Assembly (NCBI RefSeq): GCF_900107205.1
Contig: NZ_FNPC01000001.1
Location: 31,213-95,212 of the forward strand
DNA: 64,000 nucleotides
Source: Halopenitus persicus
GTDB taxonomy: Archaea > Halobacteriota > Halobacteria > Halobacteriales > Haloferacaceae
Reading direction: 5' to 3'
Positions 24,934 to 33,309 of the stretch are shown one piece after another (position 1 is the stretch's first letter; every line of letters begins with the position of its first letter). A model generated the notes under the pieces. It was not told where the DNA came from. It was given only the letters and a program-made list of their open reading frames with translations, and made no database searches. The translations under genes were made by a program, and so were the position numbers.

Positions 24934-25983
24934 ATGTCCGACTCACGGCAACCTTCGCCGGCGTGGCGGATTCTCCCCGGGATCGTGCTTCTCGTTCTGG
25001 TCGGGCTGCTGGCTCGCGCGGTCACCGCGATCGTCCCGCTCGGCAGCCACCTCCTCGTCGCGATCGCGATCGGAGCACTCCTCGCGAACACGCTCGGCGT
25101 TCCCGACTGGGCGGCTCCCGGCGTCGACACGCACGGCTTCTGGCTCGAGGTCGGGATCGTCCTGCTGGGCGCCACCGTCGCGGTGGGTCGGGTCATCGAC
25201 GCCGGCGGGCGAGTCCTCGCCATCGTGTTCGGCGCCGTGTCGGCAACGGTCCTCCTCGTGGAGATCCTCTCGCGGTGGGTGGTCGGTATCGACGAGAAGG
25301 CCGGATCGCTGCTGGCCGCGGGGTCGGGAATCTGCGGCGTCTCCGCCGTCGCAGCCGTCGCCGGCGCCATCGATCCCGACCGCGGACAGGTCGCGTACGC
25401 CACGGCGACGGTCCTCCTGTTCGACGCGGTCACCCTCATCGCGTACCCGGCCCTGGGACGGCTGCTCGACCTGTCGGACGTCGTCTTCGGGGTCTGGGCC
25501 GGCACGACGATGTTCAGCACCGGCCCCGTCACCGCCGCGGGGTTCGCCTACTCGCCCGCCGCCGGCGAGTGGGCGGTTCTGGTCAAGCTCGCGCGGAACG
25601 TGCTCATCGGGGTCGTCGCCGTCGGATACGCGATGTACTACGCGGACGGTTCGGATTCCGTAGCCGGTTCGACCCCCACGTCACGCGGCCGTCGAGCCGC
25701 GCTTCGCGGTCGGCTTCGCCAGCTCCGGGAGGGGGTTCCCGTTTTCCTGCTCGGATTTCTCCTCCTGGTCGTAATGTCGGCGCTCGGCGCGTTCACGCCC
25801 GCACAGCGGACCGCGATCGGGACCGCCTCGAGCTGGCTGTTCCTCGTCGCCTTCGCCGGCCTGGGGATGCGGATGAACGTCCGGGAGTTCCGCGAGGCGG
25901 GGATCGCGCCGGTCGCCGTGGTGCTCCTCGCGCTCGTCGTCGTCAGTTCGGCGACGCTCGCGGTCACGATGGCGGTTCTCTAG
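24934..25983 (+). CDS. YeiH/UPF0324 family putative transporter
   Basis: A 349-residue membrane protein with about ten hydrophobic segments. Family features include LLVAIAIGALLAN near the first third, GFWLEVGIVLLGATV, and LLAAGSGICGVSAVAAVAGAI in the middle. The UPF0324 family is annotated as putative sulfate exporters, but the substrate is poorly proven. ATG 24934 gives the normal N-terminus; the longer frame overlaps the 51-codon ORF that ends 2 nt before it. A charged loop near residues 240-260 is cytoplasmic or external; topology is not certain. Confidence 0.85.
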   Translation: MSDSRQPSPAWRILPGIVLLVLVGLLARAVTAIVPLGSHLLVAIAIGALLANTLGVPDWAAPGVDTHGFWLEVGIVLLGATVAVGRVIDAGGRVLAIVFGAVSATVLLVEILSRWVVGIDEKAGSLLAAGSGICGVSAVAAVAGAIDPDRGQVAYATATVLLFDAVTLIAYPALGRLLDLSDVVFGVWAGTTMFSTGPVTAAGFAYSPAAGEWAVLVKLARNVLIGVVAVGYAMYYADGSDSVAGSTPTSRGRRAALRGRLRQLREGVPVFLLGFLLLVVMSALGAFTPAQRTAIGTASSWLFLVAFAGLGMRMNVREFREAGIAPVAVVLLALVVVSSATLAVTMAVL

Positions 25984-26053
25984 CGTCTCCGGTTTCCAGC
26001 GTCTCCTGGCGGTCGTCAGAGCGTCGGAGTTCCACGCGGACCAACCCACACAG

Positions 26054-26241
26054 TTTTTAAGAGGGGCCCGTGTATCCGTAGGTACCATCATCCCGCGGGA
26101 CACGGTGAGCCGACGTCGGCTCGACCGAAGCGGGGCCCTCGCCGACGTGCCGTAAGACGCCGGGGCTTTGGCCCCAGATGCGGGTTTCAGTGAGCAGTAT
26201 CGCCGTTCGAACGCGGCTTTGGATGCTCTGGGAACACGACT
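26054..26241 (+). promoter_or_regulatory. TATA box and long structured leader of the RNase J operon
   Basis: TTTTTAAG (26054-26061) predicts a transcript start near 26084 and a leader of about 158 nt, unusual in this window. The leader holds the 16-bp palindrome GAGCCGAC-GTCGGCTC (26107-26122), a GGGGC-TTTG-GCCCC hairpin (26162-26175) and a longer hairpin with GAGCA/TGCTC and GCCG/CGGC stems (26192-26228). No second TATA box is seen closer to the ATG. It could be a regulatory leader or an independent small RNA. Confidence 0.5.
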
Positions 26242-27594
26242 ATGGAAATCGAAATCGCAACAATCGGCGGATACGAAGAGGTCGGTCGACAGATGACGGC
26301 GGTCCGAGCGGGCGAGGACATCGTCATCTTCGACATGGGCCTGAACCTGAGTAAGGTCCTGATCCACGACAACGTGGAGACCGAGAAGATGCATAGCCTC
26401 GACCTGATCGACATGGGCGCCATTCCGGACGACCGCGTGATGTCCGAGCTCGAGGGCGACGTGCAGGCCATCGTGCCGACGCACGGCCACCTCGACCACA
26501 TCGCCGCGATCCCCAAGCTCGCCCACCGGTACGACGCGCCGATCGTCGCCACCCCCTTCACGATCGAGCTCGTCCGCCAGCAGATCCAGGACGAGGGCAA
26601 GTTCCAGGTCGACAACGACCTGGTGAAGATGAACGCGGGCGGCACGATGGCGATCGGCGACTCCGAACAGGTCGAACTCGAGTTCGTCAACGTCGCCCAC
26701 TCGGTCATCGACGCGATCAACCCGGTCCTGCACACGCCCGAGGGCGCGGTCGTCTACGGGCTCGACAAGCGAATGGACCACTCGCCGGTCATCGGCGACC
26801 CGATCGACATGGACCGGTTCCGCGAGATCGGTCGCGAGGGCGAGGGCGTCCTCTGTTACATCGAGGACTGTACCAACGCCGGTCGGAAGGGCCGAACGCC
26901 CTCCGAGTCGGTCGCGCGCGAACACCTCCACGACGTGATGCGGTCGGTCGAGGATTACGACGGCGGGATCGTCGCCACCACCTTCTCCTCGCACATCGCT
27001 CGGGTCTCGAGCCTCGTCGAGTTCGCCCGCGAGATCGGCCGTCAGCCGGTCCTGCTGGGCCGGTCGATGGAGAAGTACTCCGGCACGGCCGAACGGCTCG
27101 ACTTCGTCGACTTCCCCGGCGACCTGGGGATGTACGGCCACCGGAAGTCGGTCGACCGGACGTTCAAGCGGATCATGAAGGAGGGCAAGGAGAACTACCT
27201 CCCCATCGTCACGGGTCACCAGGGCGAGCCGCGCGCGATGCTCACCCGGATGGGTCGCGGCGAGACGCCCTACGAGCTGGACGACGGCGACAAGGTCATC
27301 TTCAGCGCCCGGGTCATCCCGGAGCCGACGAACGAGGGCCAGCGCTACCAGTCCGAGCAGCTCCTCCGGATGCAGGGCGCCCGCATCTACGACGACATCC
27401 ACGTCTCGGGCCACCTGCGCGAGGAGGGCCACTACACGATGCTGGACGCCCTTCAGCCCCAGCACGTGATCCCGGCCCACCAGAATCTGGAGGGGCTCGC
27501 ACCGTACGTCGACCTGTGCCGTTCACAGGGGTACAAACTCGACCGTGACCTCCACGTCACGGAGAACGGAAACGTCTTCCAGCTGGTCGAATGA
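26242..27594 (+). CDS. rnj: Archaeal RNase J (beta-CASP metallo-beta-lactamase ribonuclease)
   Basis: A 450-residue 5'-3' exoribonuclease of mRNA decay and rRNA maturation. The metallo-beta-lactamase motif HGHLDH is near residue 80, with later His/Asp ligands in NVAHSVIDA and VVYGLD, and the beta-CASP part shows [11 protein letters not shown] and [10 protein letters not shown]. The ATG at 26242 gives the conserved [19 protein letters not shown] start. The last base of the stop overlaps the idsA start (ATGA). The pairing of RNase J with GGPP synthase is common in haloarchaea. A long structured leader precedes it. Confidence 0.95.
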   Translation: MEIEIATIGGYEEVGRQMTAVRAGEDIVIFDMGLNLSKVLIHDNVETEKMHSLDLIDMGAIPDDRVMSELEGDVQAIVPTHGHLDHIAAIPKLAHRYDAPIVATPFTIELVRQQIQDEGKFQVDNDLVKMNAGGTMAIGDSEQVELEFVNVAHSVIDAINPVLHTPEGAVVYGLDKRMDHSPVIGDPIDMDRFREIGREGEGVLCYIEDCTNAGRKGRTPSESVAREHLHDVMRSVEDYDGGIVATTFSSHIARVSSLVEFAREIGRQPVLLGRSMEKYSGTAERLDFVDFPGDLGMYGHRKSVDRTFKRIMKEGKENYLPIVTGHQGEPRAMLTRMGRGETPYELDDGDKVIFSARVIPEPTNEGQRYQSEQLLRMQGARIYDDIHVSGHLREEGHYTMLDALQPQHVIPAHQNLEGLAPYVDLCRSQGYKLDRDLHVTENGNVFQLVE

Positions 27595-28637
27595 CGAACG
27601 ACGCGACGGAGGCACGGGTTCTGGACGCGGTTCGACAGCGGCGCGAACTCGTCAACGCCGCGATCGACGAGGAGCTCCCGCTGGCGGAGCCCGAGCGGCT
27701 CTACGAGGCGTCCCGGTACATCCTCGAGGCCGGCGGCAAGCGGCTCCGTCCGACGGTCGTCCTCCTCGCCGGCGAGGCGATCGCCGACGTCGCCCCCGGC
27801 TCCGTCGACTACCGGTCGTTCCCGACGGTGACGGGTTCGACCGTCGACCTGCTGCGGGCGGCGGTGTCGATCGAGGTCATCCAGTCGTTCACGCTGATCC
27901 ACGACGACATCATGGACGAGGACGACCTCCGGCGGGGCGTCCCCGCGGTCCACGAGGCCTACGACACGTCGACGGCGATCCTCGCCGGCGACACCCTCTA
28001 CTCGAAGGCCTTCGAGATGATGGCCGACACCGGATCCGACCCGGTCGACGGGCTCGAGGCGATGCGGCTGCTCGCCTCGACGTGTACGAAGATCTGTGAG
28101 GGCCAGGCGCTCGACGTCGCCTTCGAGTCGCGCGGCGAGGTTCTGCCCGACGAGTACCTCGAGATGGTCGAGCTGAAGACCGCCGTCCTCTACGGCGCGG
28201 CCGCCGCGACCCCGGCGGTCCTGCTCGGCGCCGACGACGAGGTCGTCGACGCGCTCCACCGGTACGGGATCGATTCGGGCAGCGCCTTCCAGATCCAGGA
28301 CGACGTGCTCGATCTGACCGTTCCCTCCGAGGAGCTGGGCAAACAGCGCGGCTCCGACCTCGTCGAGGAGAAGGAGACGCTCATCACGCTGCACGCGCGC
28401 CAGCAGGGCGTCGACGTCGACGACCTCGTCGACGCGGAGACGCCGGCGGACGTGACGGACGCGGAGATCGAGACCGCCGTCTCGGCGCTCGAGAAGGCCG
28501 GATCGATCGAGTACGCGCGGGGGAAGGCCCAGGAGCTCACCGAGCGGTCGAAGCGCCACCTCGAGGTCCTGCCGGACAACGAGGCCCGCGAGACGCTCGC
28601 CGAGCTGGCCGACTATCTGATCACGCGCGGCTACTGA
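27591..28637 (+). CDS. idsA: Geranylgeranyl diphosphate synthase (IdsA type)
   Basis: A 348-residue trans-prenyltransferase that extends allylic diphosphates with IPP, giving the C20 precursor of archaeal lipids and carotenoids. It has the first Asp-rich motif DDIMDED near residue 104, GGKRLRP near 46 and the second motif QIQDDVLD near 235. The residues before the first Asp motif (SFTLIH) set chain length; Phe there could favour C15 or C20 products, so product length needs testing. The ATG overlaps the RNase J stop. IPK and mevalonate kinase for the same pathway lie at 55.0-56.8 kb. Confidence 0.94.
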   Translation: MTNDATEARVLDAVRQRRELVNAAIDEELPLAEPERLYEASRYILEAGGKRLRPTVVLLAGEAIADVAPGSVDYRSFPTVTGSTVDLLRAAVSIEVIQSFTLIHDDIMDEDDLRRGVPAVHEAYDTSTAILAGDTLYSKAFEMMADTGSDPVDGLEAMRLLASTCTKICEGQALDVAFESRGEVLPDEYLEMVELKTAVLYGAAAATPAVLLGADDEVVDALHRYGIDSGSAFQIQDDVLDLTVPSEELGKQRGSDLVEEKETLITLHARQQGVDVDDLVDAETPADVTDAEIETAVSALEKAGSIEYARGKAQELTERSKRHLEVLPDNEARETLAELADYLITRGY

Positions 28638-28672
28638 GCTGCGGCGTCGCCTCGACGCACACACCGCTATTC

Positions 28673-29152
28673 TTACGCGCGGTCGTCCGCGCGTTCGTTC
28701 GCGACGTCCTCGAGGATCGCCTCTGCGTGGTCCTCCGGGTCGACGCCCTCGTAGGCGAGGACGATCTCGCCCGCCGCATCGACGACGTAGGTGTTGCGGA
28801 AGACGCCGTCGACGACGTTCCCGAACACGTTCTTCTCGCCGTAGGAGTCGTAGGCGCCGGACACCGTGCCGTCCGCATCCGACAGCAGGTGGAACGGCAG
28901 GTCGTACTTGTCGGCGAAGTCCGCGAGATCGTCGACCGGATCGTCGCTGATTCCGACGACAGCGACGTCGGCTTCGGCGAACCGGTCCCACGCGTCGCGG
29001 AACCCGCAGGCCTCGGTCGTACACCCCGGCGTGTCCGCACGGGGGTAGAAGTAGACGACGGTGTAGTCGGCGTCGATCGACTCGAGCGAGACCGTCTCGC
29101 CGTGCTGGTTCGGCAGCGAGAACGACGGGGCGTCGGTACCGGGGTCGAGCAT
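28673..29152 (-). CDS. Peroxiredoxin, BCP/PrxQ type
   Basis: A 159-residue thiol peroxidase. The active site reads YPRADTPGCTTEACGF, with peroxidatic Cys44 and a second Cys49 five residues on, the PrxQ pattern in which both cysteines lie on one helix. It detoxifies hydroperoxides in the cytoplasm using thioredoxin-like donors. It starts MLDPGTDAPSFSLPNQHG, the normal N-terminus. The gene is convergent with idsA. Confidence 0.95.
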   Translation of the reverse strand: MLDPGTDAPSFSLPNQHGETVSLESIDADYTVVYFYPRADTPGCTTEACGFRDAWDRFAEADVAVVGISDDPVDDLADFADKYDLPFHLLSDADGTVSGAYDSYGEKNVFGNVVDGVFRNTYVVDAAGEIVLAYEGVDPEDHAEAILEDVANERADDRA

Positions 29153-29250
29153 ACCCGCTCCTCGCCGGCCGGCGGCAAAAAGCCCGCCGTTCGCGGTTCG
29201 GCGGGCGTGTTTGAGCGGCCGTGATTCGAGTGGGCGCCGTTTGAGCGGGG

Positions 29251-30309
29251 CTATTCGATCTGCTCGGCCGCGTCCCGCTCCAGCAGCGGATCGGCGTTGG
29301 CGGCCGGCAGCGTCACCACGTCCTCGCGTTCGAGGTCGTACTCCCGCTCGTCGACGCCGAGGATCTCCCCGACGTCCCGGGTGATCCGAACGACCGTGCG
29401 GTCGAGGTCGGTCCCGTCGTGGCTGCGATCGTCCGCGGCGGTCCCGTCGTGACTGCGATCGTCCGCGGCGTCGCGGTCGCGGTCCACTGCGGCGTCCTCG
29501 CCGGCCCCGTCGGGTCCGGTCTCGGTGCGGCTCTCGACCGTGCGGTCCCCGGCGGCGCCGGCCGTCTCCGCTCCGGAACCGTCGTCGACGGTCGCGGCGG
29601 CTGACGGGGACGGTTCCGCGCCCATCGCCTCGGCGAGCGCCCCGCCGTCGTCCGTGTGGCCGGAAGCGGAACCGACGGCGGGTTCCGCCGCGGCGTCCGA
29701 CGGAACCTCCGACCCATCGTCATTCGGCTCCGTCGCGGGGTCCTCCGGCGGAACAGGCTGGTTGGAGTCCTCCCGCCGGTCGGTGTCAGCGGATCGCGTC
29801 GCCGGGTCGGTCTCCGAACGGGCCGCGTTCGCGCCGCCGTTCGTTTCGACGGCGTCGGCGGGCGGGCCGGCCGCGGCGTCCGTCGGCTCCGACGCGTTCG
29901 AAGCCGCCTCCGTGACCGACGCCGATCCGGTGAGGACGTCGAGAACCGAGGATTTGTTGGCCTCGATGCGGGCTACCAGGTCCTCGAACAGCTCGCGTTC
30001 CTGGGTCGTCATCCCCTCGCGCTCGACCGGCATATCGGCCGCTGCGAAGGAGGCGAGTTTGACGACCTTCCCCACCCGACGTTCGTACAGCGCCTCGGCG
30101 ACCTCCTCGGCGGTCTCGACCTCGTCGGACATCCGGCGTACGTCGTCGTCCGAAAACGGGTTCTCGACGCGCTCGGCTCGCCGGTCGCGCGCGGCGCGGA
30201 GGTCGGCGATGTAGGCGGCCACGTCCTCGTAGAACGTGTCGCGGAGATGCTGCAGGCTGTCCTTCCGGCGTTCCTTGGCCTGCACCGATCTGAGTTCGTC
30301 GAGGTTCAT
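29251..30309 (-). CDS. GINS complex subunit (Gins51-like) with long acidic linker
   Basis: The N-terminal about 110 residues (MNLDELRSVQAKERRKDSLQHL, a helical A-domain with FYEDVAAYIADL) and the C-terminal 45 (RTVVRITRDVGEILGVDEREYDL, a small B-domain) match the A-then-B order of archaeal Gins51. GINS joins MCM helicase and the primase/polymerase at the fork. Between these domains lies a linker of about 190 residues rich in Ala, Asp, Glu, Ser and Thr, with a repeated RSHDGT unit, making it 352 residues long. The primase small subunit is directly upstream on the same strand. Confidence 0.88.
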   Translation of the reverse strand: MNLDELRSVQAKERRKDSLQHLRDTFYEDVAAYIADLRAARDRRAERVENPFSDDDVRRMSDEVETAEEVAEALYERRVGKVVKLASFAAADMPVEREGMTTQERELFEDLVARIEANKSSVLDVLTGSASVTEAASNASEPTDAAAGPPADAVETNGGANAARSETDPATRSADTDRREDSNQPVPPEDPATEPNDDGSEVPSDAAAEPAVGSASGHTDDGGALAEAMGAEPSPSAAATVDDGSGAETAGAAGDRTVESRTETGPDGAGEDAAVDRDRDAADDRSHDGTAADDRSHDGTDLDRTVVRITRDVGEILGVDEREYDLEREDVVTLPAANADPLLERDAAEQIE

Positions 30310-30391
30310 CGTGCGTGGTCGTTCGTCGTCGAAAGCATCGTGCGTTCGTCGTTCGTCGGTCCCTTCTCGAGCGGTCCGGCCATCCCGGCGG

Positions 30392-31555
30392 TCATCGTTC
30401 CGGGGCCTTGCTGGCGTCGCCGCGCGCCATCAGGAACACGCCGACGTACTCGGGGACCGTGTTCGTTCCCGCCTCCACCATTACGGCGTCGCCGTTTAAC
30501 TCTACCGTCGTTTCCTCGGCGCAAGTGATCGCGATCGTGCGGCCGGTGAACCGGTCGGGAACTGCATCCACGAGCGGGTCGAACGCGTCGAGCTCCGTCC
30601 GCGGGATCCGGCATACCTCGAGCCCGCTGCCGCCGTGGAGCGTGCCGGGGACGCGAATGAGCCGATGCGTGTCCGTCGTCACCGGCTCGTCCACCGGGGC
30701 GGTCCGGTCGGCGGTCACCTGCGCACACAGCGCCGAAACGAGCCGGCGAACGCCGGGGCCGCCCGCCTCCAGATTCCCCTCCCGAACCGCGTCCGGGTTC
30801 CGGCGAAAGGCGCCGAGGATCGTCTTCGCGCGTCCCTCGCCGATGCCGTCGAGTTCCCGGAGCCGATCCAGCGCGTCGTCCTCGTCCAGCTCCCTGAGGT
30901 CGTCCGCGTACTCGACGAGCGCCTCGTGGACGCGCCGTCCCCAGCCGCCCTCGGTCCGGAGGACGCGCTTGGTCGTCCCCCGTTCCTGTTCGGTACGGAT
31001 CAGGCCGTCGACGTCGAGGTCGATCGCCCGAACGTAATCGACGATCTCGCGTCGTGCCTCGCTGTCCAGTTCGAGGACGGCCTCGTCGCGGACGTGGACG
31101 TGATAACCCCGACCGCCGGAGAAGACGATCTGGAGGTTCTCGAATCCGAAGTCGTCCTCGAGGAAGACGAGCAGCCGCTGGAGCGCGTCCTTGCAGGCCG
31201 CCAGCATCTCGGCGTACGTTGCAGCCTCGGGATCGACCGACGGCAGATGGTCGGCGTCGAGATCGAAGACCAGATCCGCCCGGCGCCAGCCCTTTTTCCC
31301 CATCGTCGAGACGCCCGGGTCGTCGTAGCGCGCCGCCGAGAAATAGGCGTGTCTCGGCGCGGTCTCCCGGAAGAACGCCTCGAGGTTTCCCAGGTCCAGC
31401 AGCGACTGGTGGCGGACCATCGTCGTTCCGCTCCCCGGCGTCCACGGGATGTGGCCCCACTCGCGCTCGTTCGCTCCGGGGGGCGGCGACAGCGACGTGT
31501 CACGGTAGTAGTCGCCGAAGCGGCCGCGGAGGTACTCGCGCGTGCGGTCGTCCAT
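30392..31555 (-). CDS. priS: DNA primase small (catalytic) subunit PriS
   Basis: PriS makes the RNA primer at the replication fork together with PriL. The 387-residue protein shows the catalytic Asp motif VFDLDAD (Asp98, Asp100 and Asp102) and the nucleotide-binding SGGRGYHVH (residues 146-154). The C-terminal part contains RLIRVPGTLHGGSGL, typical of archaeal PriS. The start at 31555 gives MDDRTREYLRGRFGDYY, the usual N-terminus. The GINS gene follows 82 bp downstream, so the two are likely one replication transcript. Confidence 0.96.
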   Translation of the reverse strand: MDDRTREYLRGRFGDYYRDTSLSPPPGANEREWGHIPWTPGSGTTMVRHQSLLDLGNLEAFFRETAPRHAYFSAARYDDPGVSTMGKKGWRRADLVFDLDADHLPSVDPEAATYAEMLAACKDALQRLLVFLEDDFGFENLQIVFSGGRGYHVHVRDEAVLELDSEARREIVDYVRAIDLDVDGLIRTEQERGTTKRVLRTEGGWGRRVHEALVEYADDLRELDEDDALDRLRELDGIGEGRAKTILGAFRRNPDAVREGNLEAGGPGVRRLVSALCAQVTADRTAPVDEPVTTDTHRLIRVPGTLHGGSGLEVCRIPRTELDAFDPLVDAVPDRFTGRTIAITCAEETTVELNGDAVMVEAGTNTVPEYVGVFLMARGDASKAPER

Positions 31556-31608
31556 CGCTCTCGGTCGGTAGCACCGGTCGGCGTAAAGTCGTTCCGTTCG
31601 CCGGACCT

Positions 31609-31782
31609 ATGTCGGTCCCGGACGACCGATCCCGTATGCGCGAGGAAGAGGAGATCCGCGAGCAGTACGAGTTCCTGACGGAGCACCTCGAGGACGAGGA
31701 GATGCGTCACGAGGGGGTCAAGGAGATGTTCACCTACTACAAGCGAGCGCTCGGGTGGGTGCTGGAGGAGGAACACATCTAG
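31609..31782 (+). CDS. Small acidic conserved protein (57 residues)
   Basis: A short frame beginning MSVPDDRSRMREEEEIREQY and ending in KRALGWVLEEEHI. It is a highly charged helical protein with no motif I can name. ATG 31609 sits about 25 nt after a GCGTAAAG box and is divergent from priS with 53 bp between starts, which favours a real leaderless gene. An alternative start is ATG 31636. Similar tiny charged proteins are widespread in haloarchaea, with unknown roles. Confidence 0.65.
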   Translation: MSVPDDRSRMREEEEIREQYEFLTEHLEDEEMRHEGVKEMFTYYKRALGWVLEEEHI

Positions 31783-31839
31783 CGCGGCGGCGGGGCCTCG
31801 AGGGAGGTCGGTCCGCCCGTAGTCGACACGACGACGAAG

Positions 31840-32121
31840 TCACTCGATCGACAGCGACGGCTCCGTCCCGTCCCCGTCCGCGCCGACGTCCCACTCGATC
31901 TCGAACTCGACGCTTTGCTCCTCCGACCCGCTCCCGGTTTCACGTTCGACCTGCACCTCGAAGGTCGCCCGCGGCGGCACCGTCAGCGACACCGACTCCT
32001 CGCCGGCGGCGAGCGTGACCGGCTCGCCGGCCTCGAGCTTGTCGGCGACCGCCCTGAGTGACGCTGCGATCGATTCACGGGATTCGACCGATTCCGTCGC
32101 GAAGATGGTCTCTTCGGGCAT
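31840..32121 (-). CDS. Amphi-Trp domain protein
   Basis: A 93-residue protein of the amphi-Trp domain family, a small beta-rich domain seen alone in haloarchaea and fused in some bacteria, named for an amphipathic ending with a Trp. The typical blocks are visible: ESRESIAASLRAVADKLEAGEPVTL, then SVSLTVPPRATFEVQVE and the final VEFEIEWD. The function is unknown. GTATAAAAGG about 26 nt before the ATG on the minus strand marks a leaderless promoter. Confidence 0.8.
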   Translation of the reverse strand: MPEETIFATESVESRESIAASLRAVADKLEAGEPVTLAAGEESVSLTVPPRATFEVQVERETGSGSEEQSVEFEIEWDVGADGDGTEPSLSIE

Positions 32122-32142
32122 ACCAGGTCTCCGTCAGCGATC

Positions 32143-32152
32143 GTATAAAAGG
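32143..32152 (-). promoter_or_regulatory. TATA box of the amphi-Trp gene
   Basis: The complement of GTATAAAAGG reads CCTTTTATAC on the minus strand, centred about 26 nt before the ATG at 32121. Confidence 0.6.
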
Positions 32153-32213
32153 TGGCGTCGCTCCAGTCGCCGCCATCGGGACGGTCGCGAGCGCCGTTCA
32201 CGTCGATCGGGCA

Positions 32214-32368
32214 GCATTATATATGTCTTCTGACTGCCGGAGTAGTCACGCAGTTGGTGGTTTGGATAGCATCCAAACCCGTGATTCACCGGGACGCACT
32301 CCGGATATCGATCGCCGATCCGATATATTTATCAGATATAAAGATATAATGTTGAATCGAATTCATAG
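32214..32368 (+). promoter_or_regulatory. AT-rich regulatory region with multi-stem element upstream of the PadR-like gene
   Basis: A TTATATATG box (32215-32223) is followed by nested inverted repeats: CCGGAGT (32237-32243) with ACTCCGG (32298-32304), CACG (32247-32250) with CGTG (32280-32283), and GGTTTGGAT-AGC-ATCCAAACC (32259-32279). Further on, GATATA occurs three times between 32330 and 32347, ending in the likely TATA box of the PadR-like gene. The stems could be an RNA or DNA operator. A tRNA gene was considered and rejected. Confidence 0.55.
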
Positions 32369-32644
32369 ATGTACGATCTGACAGGATTCCAGCGGGACCT
32401 GCTGTACGTGATCGCTGGGCTCGACGAGCCGCACGGACTCGCGATCAAGGAGGAACTCGAGGACTACTACGAGAAGGAGATCCACCACGGCCGTCTGTAC
32501 CCGAACCTCGATACGCTCGTCGAGAAGGGGCTCGTCGAGAAGGGCCAACGCGATCGCCGAACGAACTACTACACGCTCACGCGTCGCGGCCAGCGGGAGA
32601 TCGACGCCCGCCAGGAGTGGGAAGCGCAGTACGTCGACGTCTAA
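32369..32644 (+). CDS. PadR-like winged-helix transcriptional regulator
   Basis: A 91-residue DNA-binding protein consisting of little more than the winged helix. The core is LTGFQRDLLYVIAGLDEPHGLAIKEELE followed by GRLYPNLDTLVEKGLVEKG, the usual recognition helix and wing of the PadR family, and YYTLTRRGQREI. It lacks the C-terminal dimerisation domain of full PadR proteins. Small members occur as repressors in haloarchaea and their viruses. The unusual AT-rich upstream region with palindromes is a natural site for autoregulation. Confidence 0.85.
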   Translation: MYDLTGFQRDLLYVIAGLDEPHGLAIKEELEDYYEKEIHHGRLYPNLDTLVEKGLVEKGQRDRRTNYYTLTRRGQREIDARQEWEAQYVDV

Positions 32645-32748
32645 CGAGGAACCGGACACCAAACGTGAACGGCTTCAGCGACCCGATCACCGCGATCAGG
32701 GCGTGAGGCCAGCTTCTACAGGCGGCAGGCCGAGGGCAGTACGGCAGT

Positions 32749-33069
32749 TCACATTCGATAGCGACGCTCGTCGTCCCGTTGGGGATACTGTGACTCGCCG
32801 GCCATCTCGTCGACCGACATTCCCATCAGATACTCGTCGTAGGAGACGTCGTACCCGTTCCGCAGTTGGAAATCGAGGTCGCCGGTGTCGACGGTCGTAC
32901 GGAACAGCGCGTGGATCCCTCGCCGGACCAGTTCGTCGGCGTCGGCGCCGGTCGCCGCGAGCAGCATCGCCAGTTCGGTTCGCGTCTCCCGGTCGAGCTC
33001 GACGTCGATCGACTCGCCGAGTTCGCCGTACGTCTCCTCGACGTCGGTCGTCAGGTCCTCGAGCGTCAT
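32749..33069 (-). CDS. Hypothetical acidic protein, about 106 residues
   Basis: I do not recognise the family. The product starts MTLEDLTTDVEETYGELGES and is mainly helical and acidic in its first half (ETRTELAMLLAATGADADELVRRGIHALF looks like a helical domain), followed by a Tyr-rich end (YDVSYDEYLMGMSVDEM). I chose ATG 33069 because the upstream frame is out of character. No clear TATA box is seen. It is convergent with the PadR-like gene and may be part of the same small accessory block. Confidence 0.6.
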   Translation of the reverse strand: MTLEDLTTDVEETYGELGESIDVELDRETRTELAMLLAATGADADELVRRGIHALFRTTVDTGDLDFQLRNGYDVSYDEYLMGMSVDEMAGESQYPQRDDERRYRM

Positions 33070-33278
33070 AACTTTCCGCAACGGCCCGGCTCCGAAACCG
33101 CTTTCGGATCGGCTGCTTGTCGTGCGCCTCGGCGTCGAGGAATACTGATCGGGCAGTCGACGACCCGCGATCCCGACGTCCGTTCTCCGTTCGACAGGAC
33201 CCCTGCCGGATCGATATCCGATCCGAACCAATCGATCGCGACGCGACCGACCCCACGGCGCGGCCGCTCTCCTTGCTC

Positions 33279-33286
33279 TTTATAAG
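33279..33286 (+). promoter_or_regulatory. TATA box of mutY
   Basis: TTTATAAG is centred about 28 nt before ATG 33310. This supports that start over the earlier in-frame GTG at 33286, which lies in the box itself. Confidence 0.65.
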
Positions 33287-33309
33287 TGCCCGCGGCCACA
33301 ACGGCACGT

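Noticed and set aside
25984-26241. RNase P or SRP RNA gene before RNase J
   Set aside because: The region is too short and lacks the conserved core motifs of either RNA; it is better treated as a structured leader of unknown type.
32237-32304. tRNA gene upstream of the PadR-like gene
   Set aside because: It has a 7-bp outer stem and a hairpin that could pass for an anticodon arm, but the T arm is not canonical, there are extra bases before the 3' acceptor strand and the implied anticodon AGC has A at position 34, which archaea do not use.
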